Source: Protopterus annectens
Taxonomy: Eukaryota > Chordata > Ceratodontiformes > Protopteridae
Reading direction: 5' to 3'
Assembly (NCBI RefSeq): GCF_019279795.1
Contig: NC_056731.1
Location: 859,956,999-860,020,998 of the forward strand
Length of the DNA stretch: 64,000 nucleotides
Shown: in pieces, positions 21,473 through 33,081 of the stretch
How the letters are laid out: each line of letters starts with the position of its first letter
How positions within the stretch are numbered: position 1 is the first letter of the stretch
The notes under the pieces: model-generated
The model's input: only the letters and a program-made list of their open reading frames with translations
What the model was told of the DNA's origin: nothing
Database searches by the model: none
Position numbers and translations under genes: made by a program

Positions 21473-23196
21473 ATGTCAGTAAAAGTTAATAATTGTATTG
21501 CTTGTGGGAAGCAAATACCTCATAAGGACTTTCACTCTTACTATATTCCTTGCCTAGGCCCTGACTACGACGTTACTAGTTGTTGGTTTTGTGCTAGATT
21601 CAACAAACGCCCTATTAAACATCGGTTTGATTTCGCTTTACATTATTTTGGCCGAAGATTTAATCACATAATGCCGTCGGAACAACCGACAACCAGAATT
21701 TATAAAAAAACGCAAAGACAAAGAAAAGGACAGGCATCCGAGGTCCAAAACTGATGACAAAGCCACTTCTAGGCAAGTTGCTGGTTCGCCGGTTCTCAGT
21801 GAGGCGCTTTCGCAGCCCCTGACACCCGCTATCTCAGAGCCACAGGCCGTATCCGACAGACACTTGGAGACACCGAGGCCTGTGGAAACTCAAGGTATTG
21901 GTCCTATGGAAACTTTTCCCTCAGATGGGTCCGGAGCCGCTGAGCAGGCATTGGCTTCTGAGGGTGTTTTCAGACCTTCACAGCTTACATTTAAGCCCAC
22001 TACAGCCAAGGCAAAGTTAAAAACACCATTAAAGACAAGGAAACAAGTACAGCATTCTACTGAACAGTCATCCATGCCAAAGAAACAGATGCTTAAAATG
22101 GCCGAAGACCTAATTACTTTAATCCGGGGTTCCCATCCCCCTCCTGACAAAAGGCCTAGGCAAGACACTAACTATGATTCCTATGACCAGGTTTCTGTTT
22201 CCTCTGATTCCTCTTCTGATCAGGGATACTCTCTCCTTCCCTATGAGGACTCTGATGCAGAAAGTCTATACCTTCAGCCTCTCCGCCTGAGGATTATTCT
22301 TTTGGGGCAACCCTGCACAACATGAGGGAGCATTTCCATTGGGAGAGCCAGGATTATTCAGAATCCAAGAAAAGGCTCAGAGATTTTCTTTTATTGCCCC
22401 AGCACAGGCCCCTGGCTTTTCCCCTGTGTTTGATATTGTTGATGATGTTTTCTCTGAATCCAGTCTGACTCCTGATTCTTTACCCCCTGCACCAGTCAAG
22501 CCAGACAGGTACTACAGGGTCCCTGACTCTCATAACTTTCTTTACAAAAACTCTGCTGCAGATCCAGAAACAATTTTTCAGGGTCCTAAAGGGTTGCCAG
22601 TTTCACATGCTTAAATATCAACAGTATCTCATGTCATTGTTAAAGCAGAAAATGGTTTCAATCTCAGAAAGACAGTAAGGAAATGCAGGATTTATTGCAT
22701 GCAGCTGAACATGTGGGAAAGCATACTTTACAATGTGGTTTTGATTCATTAGAGGCTTCTTGTAGAGCCACAGTTACAGGCTCTGTTATTCGAAGGCATG
22801 CTTGGTTGAAAGAACAAAGTTTACCTAACCATGTTAAAGTAAAATTATTGGATGCTCCACTACAGCACTTTGTTTGGTGTTAAAGCAGAACAGGTGTTAC
22901 AGAAAATGGAGGATAAAGCAAAATCATTGCAGGCAGTAAAGGATTTCTTACAGGTTCAACCACCTAGGTGTAGCAGAAACTGGCCTTCAAAAAATTGGTC
23001 CTTTCCGGTGTCAGGCAGGCCACAAAGAGGCAGATACAGATGCCCAAGAGGCAGATCTCAGCCCCAAGGCTCCTACAGACCTAAACAATGGGGTGCTTCA
23101 GCCCCCAAAGGAGGGGAAGACAAATCACAACCTTATAGAGTCCCAGTGACTTCCCTGTACAGATGCCAAGCACTTACCTTTTGGCAGCACCCCTAG
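21473..23196 (+). pseudogene. gag: DIRS Gag-like protein, element B, frameshifted with internal deletion
   Basis: ATG at 21473 (MSVKVNNCIACGKQIP) is supported by the same start in element C. CxxC motifs are CIAC and CWFC, with a single Cys (YYIPC) between. An extra A in the run near 21703 ends the first frame at 21754. The Pro/Ser/acidic middle continues in another frame (21864-22325). After a shift near 22270 comes the block DDVFSESSLTPDSLPPAPVK. About 115 bp are missing at 22598 compared with element C, with TTGCCAG at the junction. The C-terminal part runs LQCGFDSLEASCR, FLQVQPPRCSRNW and an Arg-rich tail, ending at 23196. Confidence 0.85.
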
Positions 23197-25056
23197 GGGG
23201 AAAGCTAGCACTTTTCTCAAACAATTGGCACATAATCACCCAGGACAAATGGGTACTGAATATTGTTTCACAGGGTTACAGGTTCCACTTTCACAGGTTT
23301 CCAAAATCAAGAGGTATGCCGGACCTGCCACAAAACCAATGGGCAAAGGCGCAACAACAAATTGCTGCTCTCATGGACATGGGAGCTATTCAAAGAGTAC
23401 CACAACAAGAACAGGGGCAAGGATTTTACTCAAGACTTTTCTTAGTACCCAGAAAGGACAAAGCCTGGAGACCAATTCTGGACCTGTCAATCCTAAATAC
23501 TTTCCTGGATGTTCCAAAATTCAAAATGTTAACACTACAGCAGCTTCTACCCATGCTGGGCAAGAAGGCTTGGCTAGTTACTTTGGACCTCAAGGAGGCA
23601 TACCTGCATGTCCCAATCAGACAAACTTGCAGAAGATACCTCAGATTCGTAGCAGGCTCAATGCATTACCAATTCTCTGCACTGCCCTTTGGCTTATCTA
23701 CTGTGCCCAGGGTCTTCACAAAATGCCTGGCACCAGTAATTACATTTTGCAGACAAAAAGGAATTCAAATATATCCCTACTTGGACGACTGCCTTATTCA
23801 AGCAGAGAGCAAAGACATTCTACTAAAGCATCTGGCGTTTGTAAAAAGATTACTAATTTGCCTAGGGTACACAGTAAATGAAAAGAAATCAAAACTAGTG
23901 CCCTCTCAAGAGATAATATTCCTGGGTACAAGCTTAAATACAACTGCCCTGATGGCTTATCTCACGCCAGACAAACAAAGGCAACTGACTCAATACTTTT
24001 CAACTGATGGCAACAAAGGCCCAGCTCACTGCAAGAAAAATTCTGCAGGCCCTGGGCTTCATGGCGTCCTGCATTCTACTAATTCCATATGCAAGATTAC
24101 ATATGAGGAAACTACAATGGTATCTAAAAAGTGTTTGGACTCAACATTGTCACAGCCTGGAGACAATCATAACTTTAATTCCTTGCCTACAACAGGAGTT
24201 TCGATGGTGGTCCCAGGCCTGTCACCACAACAAGGGACAGCCTTTCAACTTACCCACAGCCAGGCAGGCAATAACAATGGATGCATCGGATTATGCCTGG
24301 GGGGCACATATGGCAGAAAAATGTATTCAGGGCACGTGGCCCAAGGAACAAATGCATCTTCACATCAATCAGAAAGAGATGCTAGCTGTACAGTATGCCC
24401 TGACAGCTTTTAAGGACCTACTACATCCAGGACAACTACTAATAAAGACGGACAATACCACAGTTATGTGGTACATAAACAAGCAAGGGGGCACACATTC
24501 CTACCCCCTATGCAGGCAAGCCATGACCTTGTGGAACACAACACTAACCTATCAGGTACATCTGCAGGCACAATTCCTGCCAGGAACAAAAAATACACTG
24601 GCAGATGAACTAAGCAGAAATCTCATGGACCCTCACGAATGGAAACTAAATCCACAGGTGTTTAGCATGATAATAAGGAAATGGGGATGCCCAGACATAG
24701 ATCTTTTTGCCTCCCCTCACAATTGCCCACTACAGAAATTCTGCACAAGAGCTTATCACTCTCAAGCATGGAAAGTGGATGCTCTATCATTCAGCTGGAA
24801 AGCTCTGACAGTCTATGCCTTCCCTCCAATGCCTCTTCTTACCAAGGTGCTCCTAAAAGTCAGACAAGAAAGGCCAAAGATGATCCTGATTGCCCCAGAC
24901 TGGCAACACCAGCACTTGTACCCAATCCTAAAGAGCTTGTCTCAGGGCCTAGCTTGGCCTTTACCTCAAATTCCTCATCTTCTGACTCAACAAAACAATC
25001 AGATTCTGCACAGTCAACTCAGAACCTTAAATCTGGAAGCATTGCAGATAATGTAG
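23163..25056 (+). pseudogene. pol: DIRS reverse transcriptase / RNase H / methyltransferase-like polyprotein, element B
   Basis: The best preserved pol in the window: a single frameshift near 24000 separates RT from RNase H. RT motifs are WRPILDLSILN, WLVTLDLKEAYLHVP, QFSALPFGLSTVPRVF and YLDD intact at 23778-23789. RNase H has TMDASDYAWGAH, INQKEMLA, KTDNTTVMWYINKQGG and LADELSR. The C-terminal domain has CPDIDLFASPHN, VDALSFSW and YAFPPMPLL, the region called Dam-like methyltransferase in this superfamily; I see no classical methyltransferase catalytic motif. It overlaps the end of gag and, by 376 bp, the start of the recombinase. Confidence 0.92.
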
Positions 25057-26006
25057 CCACTCAGATCACACCTCTCTCTAAAGCTGTTATGGATGCCATT
25101 TTAGAAGCCAGGAGGCCCAGCACTAGGAAATTCTTATGCAGAAAAATGGAAGAGATTCTGTGCTTGGAACCATGCACAAGGGCTCGACCCACTTGTTCCA
25201 AATATACCTCAGATTTTACAATACCTAACTGAGATGCTGGACAAAGGCCTATCTTTCTCATCAATTAAAATCCATGCCTGTGCCATTTCAGCTCATTACA
25301 ATATGGAACCTCCTATTTTTTTCACATCCTCTACTAAGACAGTACCTCAGAGGGGCAAAAAACATAAGACCCCCAAGGAGAGCGCCAGTACCAACTTGGG
25401 ATCTCAATTTTGTTTTAGAAAAACTCACACTGCCTCCTTTTGAACCAGCCAGCTCAGCTGATATAAAATTCTTATCATGGAAAGCTGCTCTGCTCCTAGC
25501 AATAACTTCAGCAAGAAGAGTGTCAGAGTTACAGGCATTAATGGCTGTGAAACCTTTCATCATAACTTTCTACCCAAATCTCCAGAATAAAGGGGAGAGA
25601 CTTCTGCACACTTTGGATATACACAGACAGCTACGATTCTACCCGGACAAAACAAAAGCTTTCAGGAAAAACTGAGCAACTGTTTGTAGCCTATGCTGCA
25701 GGATCACAAGGAAAACCTATCACAAAGCAGACAATTTCAAAATGGATAGGACACTGCATCCGCTTCTGTTATGCACAACATGGCAAATCAGTGCCTAAGG
25801 TCATTAGGCCACATTCTACTAGAGCAGCAGCCACTTCGGCAGCCTTTCTCAGAGGAGTACCAACCAAAGACATTTTAGAAGTTGCAACCTGGAGCTCAGT
25901 GCACACTTTCACCAAGCACTACCACTTGCCTCTCTACTCTAAATCCAGAGCAGGCTTTGCCTCTGCAGTCCTGCAGGGCCTGGTAGCCTCTCCAAATCCA
26001 ATCTAG
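24681..26006 (+). pseudogene. DIRS tyrosine recombinase, element B, four breaks
   Basis: The leader overlaps pol in the -1 frame. LEARRPSTRK is followed by a shift at about 25130. DKGLSFSSIKIHA follows, with a second shift at the T run near 25315. TSARRVSEL (box-I Arg) is near 25506-25532. About 105 bp are then missing after LMAVKPF, corresponding to the stretch DRVSLRTNP to NQTIHLP of element C. An extra A near 25668 causes another shift. The end is open: HSTR, DILEVATWSSVHTF, then KHYHLPLY with the candidate Tyr, and a stop at 26004-26006. Confidence 0.88.
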
Positions 26007-26036
26007 ACCCAGCCGCCCAACCTCAGCTTTGGGATT

Positions 26037-26137
26037 CAACCCAGGTGTAATGACTGCAACAGTGAAACATGATGAACACAGTACAGTTGTGTACCTACCA
26101 TAAATGTAGATGTTCGAGTGTATTCACTGTTGCAGTC
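26037..26137. repeat. internal complementary region, element B
   Basis: The first half is the reverse complement of the left end (TGACTGCAACAGTGAAACAT). The second half is the reverse complement of the right end (CATAAATGTAGATGTTCGAG, with a small difference). The join between the two, GAACA/CAGTAC, marks the predicted circle junction. Confidence 0.85.
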
Positions 26138-26317
26138 CAGGTTATCCACCCACCTTCCCCCTTTTCATTGCTGGGACTTCTCTGTACTTCTCAACTCTAT
26201 ACAACCTGTGTGGTGTATTTGCTTGTAAATGAAGGAAATGTTTATATTAGTACATGCATGCTTTTTGGCATAATTGTATTTTGCCAGCCTTCCTATCTGG
26301 GGGCACCTGACATCTGG

Positions 26318-26485
26318 GGCAAGAAAAACTGAAGAAAATGGTGTTGGTTGCATCTTTTATACCCCTGGCACACTGATGTCAGGGAAGAGGCGACAACAAC
26401 CGACGCCGGACCAAGACTTTGGAACTCGGGCCGACTGCGGGTAGCCTGCCGGTGGAGACCCAAGTGTAATGACTGCAACAGTGAA
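26318..26485. repeat. right inverted terminal repeat, element B
   Basis: Inverted partner of 21169-21338. It starts GGCAAGAAAAACTG and is followed by the unpaired terminus with CATTTATGGTAGGTAC up to 26527. Confidence 0.88.
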
Positions 26486-26527
26486 TACACTCAAACATCT
26501 ACATTTATGGTAGGTACACAACTGTAC

Positions 26528-27770
26528 TTTTTGTCTGTCCTGGTAGTGTGTTGGATTAGTTGGGAGAAGCCGTACAGAGAAATATGGTTTGCGAGGGTGT
26601 TTGAGTTGCATATATACCAATTGATATTAAAGTCTCCTAGTTTAATTGTTTGTTGTGGGGGAGGAGCTTGTTTGCCTATTGTAGGATGTGCTCTAGAGAA
26701 GGGATATTATTCCCTGGTGTGATGTAGACACCTACTATGTTTATTTGCTTTTAACAATTAAATAGAAGTTTTGTTAATAGTATTTCTGCATTTGTGATAT
26801 CCGGGATGCTTATGTCTACAGTTTTGAGGGTTAGATTATTTTTATATAATATGGCTACCCCTCCACCTCTTTTTACTATCCGGTCTTGTCTGTGTATGTT
26901 ATAGTCAGGGGATGTTATCTCATTGATGTTAATCTCTGATTTAAGCCACATTTCTGTTACTACAGTGGGTGGGTAGTGTGAGAGTGTGGTGTGGTGGAGT
27001 TCACTGGTCTTGTTGAGTATGCTTCTAAGGTCTATGTTTAATATTGGGGGATTGGATTTATTTCTGGTGAGGTTTAGTGGAGCTGATTGTATGTTGACAG
27101 ATTTTGTTGGGGGGCCAGGGTTGGGATGTCTGTCGCCACTAAGAATTACTTGTGATGCAGTGTTAACTATCATTTTCTGTGTATCTTTGTAATGCTTTAT
27201 TGTATGTGAAGGAAGTATGTAATTGTGTTTGAGGAGGGCAAGGTTCAATGTGATTAGAGATGTATTCTCAATATTAAAGATGTTAGCAGCAATGATAATG
27301 GAGGTTTCTATTTGTTTTGATGGGTAGGGAGTCGTAGGGGTTTGGTGCTCTCATGTGGTATTAAGATGTTTAAGATAGGATGTGAGCTGTGCAGCTATTA
27401 GCAGGAGCAGGAGGGTATGAATGTGATCAAACAGCATATTATACTATCTATGAATGTAGTGTATTAGGTATGTGTTTCTGTTTATTGTGGGACTAATGTG
27501 AGGGTGGGGTATGTGTGCTGTGTGTTTAGTGATTGACTGTGTGCTGAAGGCAGTTACTTAAGCAGTAGTGATTAGTTGTAGGCTATGATGAGTAAATTTA
27601 GGTTATAAAGTGGTGGTTGGGTTTATGTAGTGTTCTGTTAGAGGGTATAGGAGGGTGGGAGTGATTTCTTAGGATTAAATGTAGGAGTAGTGGGGGTGTG
27701 TGGAAATTAGGGGTAGGGTAGGGGAGTGGAGTGAGCCTGTAAGGCGAGCTAAGCTAGGTATGTGCGATAA
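26528..27770 (-). pseudogene. L2/CR1-group LINE copy 1, 5' part: N-terminus and endonuclease
   Basis: This continues the LINE at 17825-21157, separated from it by element B. On the minus strand it opens with a 5' UTR-like stretch (27690-27770) also seen at 63240-63300. Then comes LSGDRHPNPGPP (27108-27143), a 2A-like motif found in some LINE ORFs, followed by the start of an endonuclease/exonuclease/phosphatase domain: NIDLRSILNKTSELH, VVTEMWLKSE, KRGGGVAILY. A frame break lies near 26751. The LINE would be copied by nicking a target and priming reverse transcription there. Confidence 0.8.
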
Positions 27771-28430
27771 AAAAAACTATCACATCCTCTGAAGTCACAG
27801 CTGTAATGTTAGTCCTTTGGTTGCTACTAATACTTTTAAAAAGTTAGTGAGACTCTTTTAATTTGACCATTTGGATGCCCTAAGAAATTTCCTTGTATGA
27901 GGGCTGTAAGTGAACGAGTCAGCTATTGTTGACTCTGAGATACAGACTGGGAGGGTAGTGGGGAGATATCCAAATAGAAAAAAACAAATGACCAAACAAT
28001 TTCTTTGGAGACTTCAAAGAGTAGTATTATAACTTAGCATAGTGTGTATTACAGACTTGAAGGGTGAGAAACTAGAATGTTTTACAGTGGGGGGGTTGCA
28101 TAAGAACTGAAATCCCTGATGCTGGCTGAAGCGGTTATGCTCAGTACATTAAGGGTCATAGCAAAACACAACCTACTAATGTCCTTTATGATATAATGAG
28201 ACATACATTTAAGCTCTTCTAGGTTCCTCAGGACAGTTAGGATTCCTGGTGGCTTTACTTTTGTTAGTGGTGCTATTTGCAGCAGGATAGGAGCCTCAAA
28301 CGCTATGGGACACAGCTGGCTTGGGGCTGAGAAAAAGAAAGTAAAAGATGGAAAAGAGCAGTAAGTAGATGTAAAGTTCTGCAGCTTTAACAACCAAAAA
28401 ATATACAGATTATGCCTCTAGTGATTGTGT
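27771..28430. other. unassigned stretch, possibly L1 3' UTR
   Basis: No domain recognised on either strand. It lies between the 5' end of one LINE and the 3' coding end of L1a, both on the minus strand. It could be L1 3' UTR, but no poly(A) tail (poly-T on this strand) marks an end. Confidence 0.4.
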
Positions 28431-29904
28431 CCTGTGTTAATTACTGTCCTGTTACCTTTCCCTTCTTATTTATTTGCTCCTAAAACCTTGGTTCCATTGC
28501 TAGTTTTCTCCAATAAATTCCAGCCCCCTCCTGCCTATTGTCTGTATCCCTAATTGCAGTCATCCCTATCAGCAGAATCTCCTTTCTCCATTCCTGTATT
28601 GACTTGGTTCTTAAAATACTCTTTGCTACTTTATGAATATAATATTCTGTATAAATATTGTTTTTCACCTTGAAGGTCTGCATCCAAAATTCCAGTCTCT
28701 CTTTGTTTCTTGAGCCCCCCCCCATCCCCGTTTCATCATCATCTCTTTCCACTTTGAATTATAGTTTTCTGCTTGTGCAATGTATAGGAGCGTTAACTGT
28801 GTTACTCTGAAATACTCCTTCAAATCACGTAATATCTCAATCCACCCTGTTCTGTTGGAAGAATAAGTTACTCCCACTTGACCCTTGCCACCCCCCCCCC
28901 AGATAAAATCCTTCGGCTCTTTATTAATTACTATAACTCCTCCTGTGGTTGATGAAATATACCTGATCTATGTATAAGACTAAAGGGACTAAAAACATTT
29001 TAACTGCTTGTATCTTGCTATCGGTATCCATATAACATAGCTTCCATTTCCTCAGCTTTTTTTAAATCTAGTCTCTTCCTACATATCTTTAGCTGCTACA
29101 CCGGAATCATTTTTAATCCATACTCCTAAACACTTCATTTTGTCACATCCCCATGAGTATGGATATTGATGAACCAATTTGTATGTAGGTACATAATGTA
29201 CCACCATTGCCTTTGTTTTAGCTTCATTGATTTTTTTATCCTGAAAAGATTTGGAACTGTGTCAGTATGTTTCACAACACTGTTATGCCCTTTTCTGATT
29301 TTGTCAGGTGTAAAATAATGTCATCCGCAAATTGAGCCAGCTTTTCTTGTCTACCATATCAATTATATCCTTGAACTTCTGAGGCCCTTATTTTCTTTGC
29401 CAGTCGGTCTAAATATAATACAAATAACAAAGGGGAGAGAGGACACCCCTGCCTGGTTCCTCTGCTCAAGCAGAGATTGTCAGAGAGGACCCCACCCACT
29501 TTAATTTTTGTCTCCCATCCCTTATATATCCTCCTAATCAACCTTATAATTTTTATCAGGGAATGCAAATGCTTCCATTGTTTTATTCATAAAGCCCCAG
29601 CTTACTCTGTCAAATGCTTTCTCTGCATCAAGACCCACGAGCAACAGTGGGATTTTCTTATATTCTGCTTTCTTCTGAATCACCAGTGTTCTGTTAATGT
29701 TGTCAAATGTTTGCCTCCCTTCCACAAATCCACAGTGATACATATCTATCAATTTCGTCATGACTTTCGCTATTCTTTTAGCCATTATAGACATAAATAC
29801 TTTCACTCTTCGAACTTCCACAGGAATACCATTTTTTCCTCAGGACTTTCCGTTAGATTGGTTATACATCACCATTTTTATCTCATCTCCCCCTATCCTA
29901 ACTG
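28430..29904 (-). pseudogene. L1a ORF2, reverse transcriptase and C-terminal part
   Basis: L1-clade RT on the minus strand. Reading down from 29904: KVFMSIMAKRIAKVM, CGFVEGRQTFDNI, LLLVGLDAEKAFDRVSW, SRGTRQGCPLSPLLFVLYLD, and LAQFADDIILH with the catalytic FADD near 29318-29340. The C-terminal region (28480-28877) is matched by a second L1 copy at 43490-43828. A CR1-like element interrupts ORF2 at 29905. Frame breaks between 29568 and 29534 and beyond make it inactive. Confidence 0.9.
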
Positions 29905-30079
29905 TTCATAGGTTCATAGGTGTTTACTAGGCTAACGACCACAAGGGCCTTTTAAGCCTAGCCATGCATTCCACATCTCTAGTAAGTTCTGATACCCTTG
30001 ATTAGTGTAAGCATGGCCCTGGTAGATGAACCATTTACAGGTTACCTGTGACCATTAGAGACATAGGTGCCAACCAGGG

Positions 30080-31460
30080 ATGAATTTCCGTTTTCCCATC
30101 CAATTGTCCAAGTTGCATGTGAACTGGGTTAGGGAGGAACTCTACTTCACATGGATGTGGAGCCTGTTCCATAGACGGGGTAGTCTCTGGGATACATACC
30201 TATATCTCCAGCAGATCCTATTTATATCACAGGCAAGGTTTAAGTCTTTAGGAATGGGTAATTCTAATGCTGTTTGTTTTGTGGATATGCAGGAGGTCCA
30301 TCAGAGTGGTGTCTGACAATGCCCTATATGCCAGGCATAGATCTCTCCTCAAAAGCCTGTAGGAGACAGAGTACAGAGGAACCTATGTGGACGTTCCAAT
30401 TGTTGGGTATGCTTGGTTAGGTACATACCAAAGGGGGCATTGTACTCAATGATAGGTCTGATGAATGCCATATACAGTGGAACAATGACTTCCTTGGACT
30501 TAGATGCAATACCTTTGTTTATAAGTTGTGCAACTTAGAATGATTTCCTCAATACTGTACACATGTAATGATCAAAGGCTAGATTACTATCTATGTGTGT
30601 CCCTAAGTCCCTGACTAATGGGTCAACTCTAAGGGGTGTGTTGTCAATATGATAATTACCAGGGATGTATGACTTCCCAAAGGATACTATTTTGCATTTC
30701 TTGGCATTTAGTTTTAGTTCATGGCTCTGACACCAGTTGTTTGTCTGTGTCAGCCCCTCCTGTAGAACTTTTGTGTCAGTGTGAGATTCAATGACAGCTC
30801 CTAATCTGCAATCATCTGCAAATTTAGTCAGCCATAGACCACTGGCATTGGCCTTGACTTCTGAGAAGCAAATGCCAAAAAGGAGCGGTCCAAGGACTGA
30901 TCCCTGAGGGACTCCACTTGTGACTGGCTTCTTTGTAGAGGTGGACTCCCCAATTCTAACTTTCTAAGTCCTGTCCATGCGCCAGTTGGCTATCCATCAG
31001 CTGCATATGGGTGTGTGCCTAACCTCTTGAGTTTGCTGACAATGCCCGAAGTGCCTTGGCCAGGTCAAGGTAGGCAGTGTGAACAATTTTGCCCTCATCC
31101 ATTGCTTTGGTGATCTTCTCAAAGAAGTCCACCAGGTTGAGTAGACATGATCTGCCCTTGACAAATCCAGACTGGGCTGGGTCCAGTGTCCGGGCATTTA
31201 CTATATCTCTATTGATCCTCTCCATGATACTTCTTTCCATGGCTTTACATATAAGACTAGTGAGACTTATGGATCTGTAGTTTCCAGGGTCTGTAGATGG
31301 CCCACCATTGTGCAAAGGGATGACTGTTTCTGTTCTCCATTCATGTGGCACAAAACCTGTTTGGAGGCTACAGTTAAATAGTAATTCCAGAGGCCCTGAT
31401 AGGTCATGTTTCATGCTATTTAGAAGGCATCCTGTGATATTGTCTGGGCCCGTTGATGAA
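30080..31460 (-). pseudogene. CR1-like ORF2, reverse transcriptase and C-terminus, copy a
   Basis: Reading down from 31460: GPDNITGCLLNS, EWRTETVIPLHNGGPST, GNYRSISLTSLICKAMER, QSGFVKGRSCL, HTAYLDLAKA. A frame break near 31020 is followed by SGVPQGSVLGPLLF and LTKFADDCRLGA, with the catalytic FADD intact at about 30811-30825. The C-terminal domain after 30540 includes EYNAPFGMYL, matching AYNAPFCMYL in copy b. Frameshifts and stops inactivate it. Confidence 0.87.
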
Positions 31461-31462
31461 GT

Positions 31463-31530
31463 GTTCTTAGGTTCATAGGTTGATACTAGGCTATCTGCCC
31501 TAGGGCATTTATAAGCCTAGCCAGAGTGTG
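31463..31530 (-). repeat. extra CR1 3' terminus inside CR1 copy a
   Basis: TTAGGTTCATAGG, ACTAGGCTA and ATAAGCCTAGCC repeat the 3' terminus of the same family (compare 29905-29965). Here they sit in the middle of ORF2, where about 190 bp present in copy b (near 53100-53290) are missing. Confidence 0.75.
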
Positions 31531-32140
31531 TTTGGCATTTACAATGAGCTCTGCACACAATTGTGTATTGCCTTTGAGGTTGCAGACATAGCTAAAGAAT
31601 GCGTTGTGGTTGTCCTTGGCCTGGGAAGCCAAACTTACCCCAAATTTGGCTTTGGTAGACTGTATTTGTCCGCTGAGTTGTTTTAGTTTGATGAGAGTGC
31701 TTTTATTCTGCTGGGTGCTGCACCTCCTAATTTTTGCAATGATTTTCTTCCTCCTGTTATACAGACAATTTATTTTTGTGATTCCACCCCGGGTGGCTTG
31801 TTTTTTGAGTTAGGTCTGTAATTCTTCCTGGTGGGTACAGCTACCTCTATGCAGCTGTTAACATGCTTGTACAGAGTTACTGTGAACAGTTCTGCATAGG
31901 CAGAAGTGTCCTCACGGTTTATGGAGGCTTGAAAATTTGCCAGGTTCTCACTTAATAGCAGGAGATTAGCCTTAGAATAGTTCCTGAATATTCCATGTTT
32001 TAGCTGGGGGTCCAGGTTTTATTTTTACTTCAAAGGAGACCATTTTGTGTTCTGAGCTTACCAGGAAAAGCATTACAGTAGGGAATGTGCAGCAGTCTCC
32101 CATATTAGTGCGGACCAGATCCAGTATGGTTGCACCCTGG

Positions 32141-32443
32141 GTCTACTTCACGATGTCGAAAGCCGACAATATCGAAGCTGATATTGGCACCACAACATTG
32201 AAAGCACAGAACATCATGCAGGTAAACAGAAATCTCCGTAGGGGGAGATTTCCGTTTACCTCAATGTAGTGCGGTCTCAGAGTTGAAATATTTAAGTAGG
32301 GGGTGTGGGGGGTGCAGGGGGGCTTTTTATTTTTGTTTGTTTTGTTTTTTTTTTAAATGTTATTCGATGTTTTACTACTTTGATCACCAGAGGTAGACCT
32401 TTAGTGATTCGATGTAATAAGATTTCAATGATGTGATATAGAC
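32141..32443. mobile_element. short hairpin (MITE-like) element in CR1 copy a
   Basis: About 300 bp with weak inverted ends: GTCTACTTCACGATGTCGAAA at the left and GTCTATATCACATCATTGAAA read inward from the right. The flanks TTGCACCCTGG (32130-32140) and TTGCACCCCTGG (32446-32457) look like a target duplication of about 11 bp. Removing the element rejoins the CR1 frame (RGATILDLV). Inside, 32221-32260 forms a 17-bp hairpin (16 of 17 paired). It encodes no protein. Confidence 0.7.
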
Positions 32444-32457
32444 GCTTGCACCCCTGG

Positions 32458-33060
32458 CTGGTGTATTGACTATCTGGTCCAGGGAGTTTGTGTTCACAAA
32501 ATCCAGGAATCTCTGTGCATATATGTTTGGTGTCATTTAGGATTCCCAGTTAATAGTGGGGTAATTAAAGTCACCCATGAATATGGTGTTGGGTTGGATA
32601 GTTAGTGTTTCTAATAAGTTTAAATACATGGCATGGGTTTCCTGGGTCATAGAGGGGGACCTATAGCTTGCAAGGAAGTGGTATTGGATTTTATCTATGG
32701 TGATTTGAACATGGAGCAGCTCAAGTGCATTGGCCTGTTTGACCAGCTTTGAAGTATATTTATTTTTGATGTAAATAGAGACACCTCCACCTTTAGTCCC
32801 TGCCTGCGAAGTAGCTGGCCTAAATTTGTGGAAGGCATTTTAACCTTGCATTGTTGGTGTGCTCTCCGTGGCTTTAAATCATGTCTCAGTGACCGCACAG
32901 ACATCAGCATTCTCCAGGGTAAAAAGAGCTTCTAAGGAGTGGAGATTTTTGTTTACTCTCCTAGCATTGAGCAGTAATACCTTTAGATTTTCTTGGTTTT
33001 GATTTCCTATGCCGGAAGTACTTTCAGTTTGGTATTGCCTAAAAAAGGCACTATGGGGGA
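32458..33060 (-). pseudogene. CR1-like ORF2, endonuclease domain, copy a
   Basis: Minus-strand pieces of an endonuclease/exonuclease/phosphatase domain: FTLENADVCAVTET with a stop in the next motif, GGGVSIYIKNKY, HFLASYRSPSM and IFMGDFNYPTINWES (about 32540-32585). The GDFN motif includes the catalytic Asp/Asn of this nuclease family. It would nick the genomic target site. Confidence 0.78.
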
Positions 33061-33081
33061 AGACAATGTTTTAGCTAATAT

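Larger units (their letters stand above)
21158..26527 (+). mobile_element. DIRS-type retrotransposon, element B (complete but broken)
   Basis: About 5.37 kb, inserted in the endonuclease region of the minus-strand LINE. Comparison with the LINE copy near 62130-62190 shows the target sequence resuming right after TGTACT at 26527. Order: left terminal repeat, Gag, RT/RNase H/methyltransferase-like, recombinase, internal complementary region, right terminal repeat. The internal region (26037-26137) fixes both ends, because it joins the complement of the left end (TGTTCATCATG) to that of the right end (ACAACTGTACT). The two terminal repeats differ at roughly a dozen positions, so this is older than element C. 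Confidence 0.93.
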
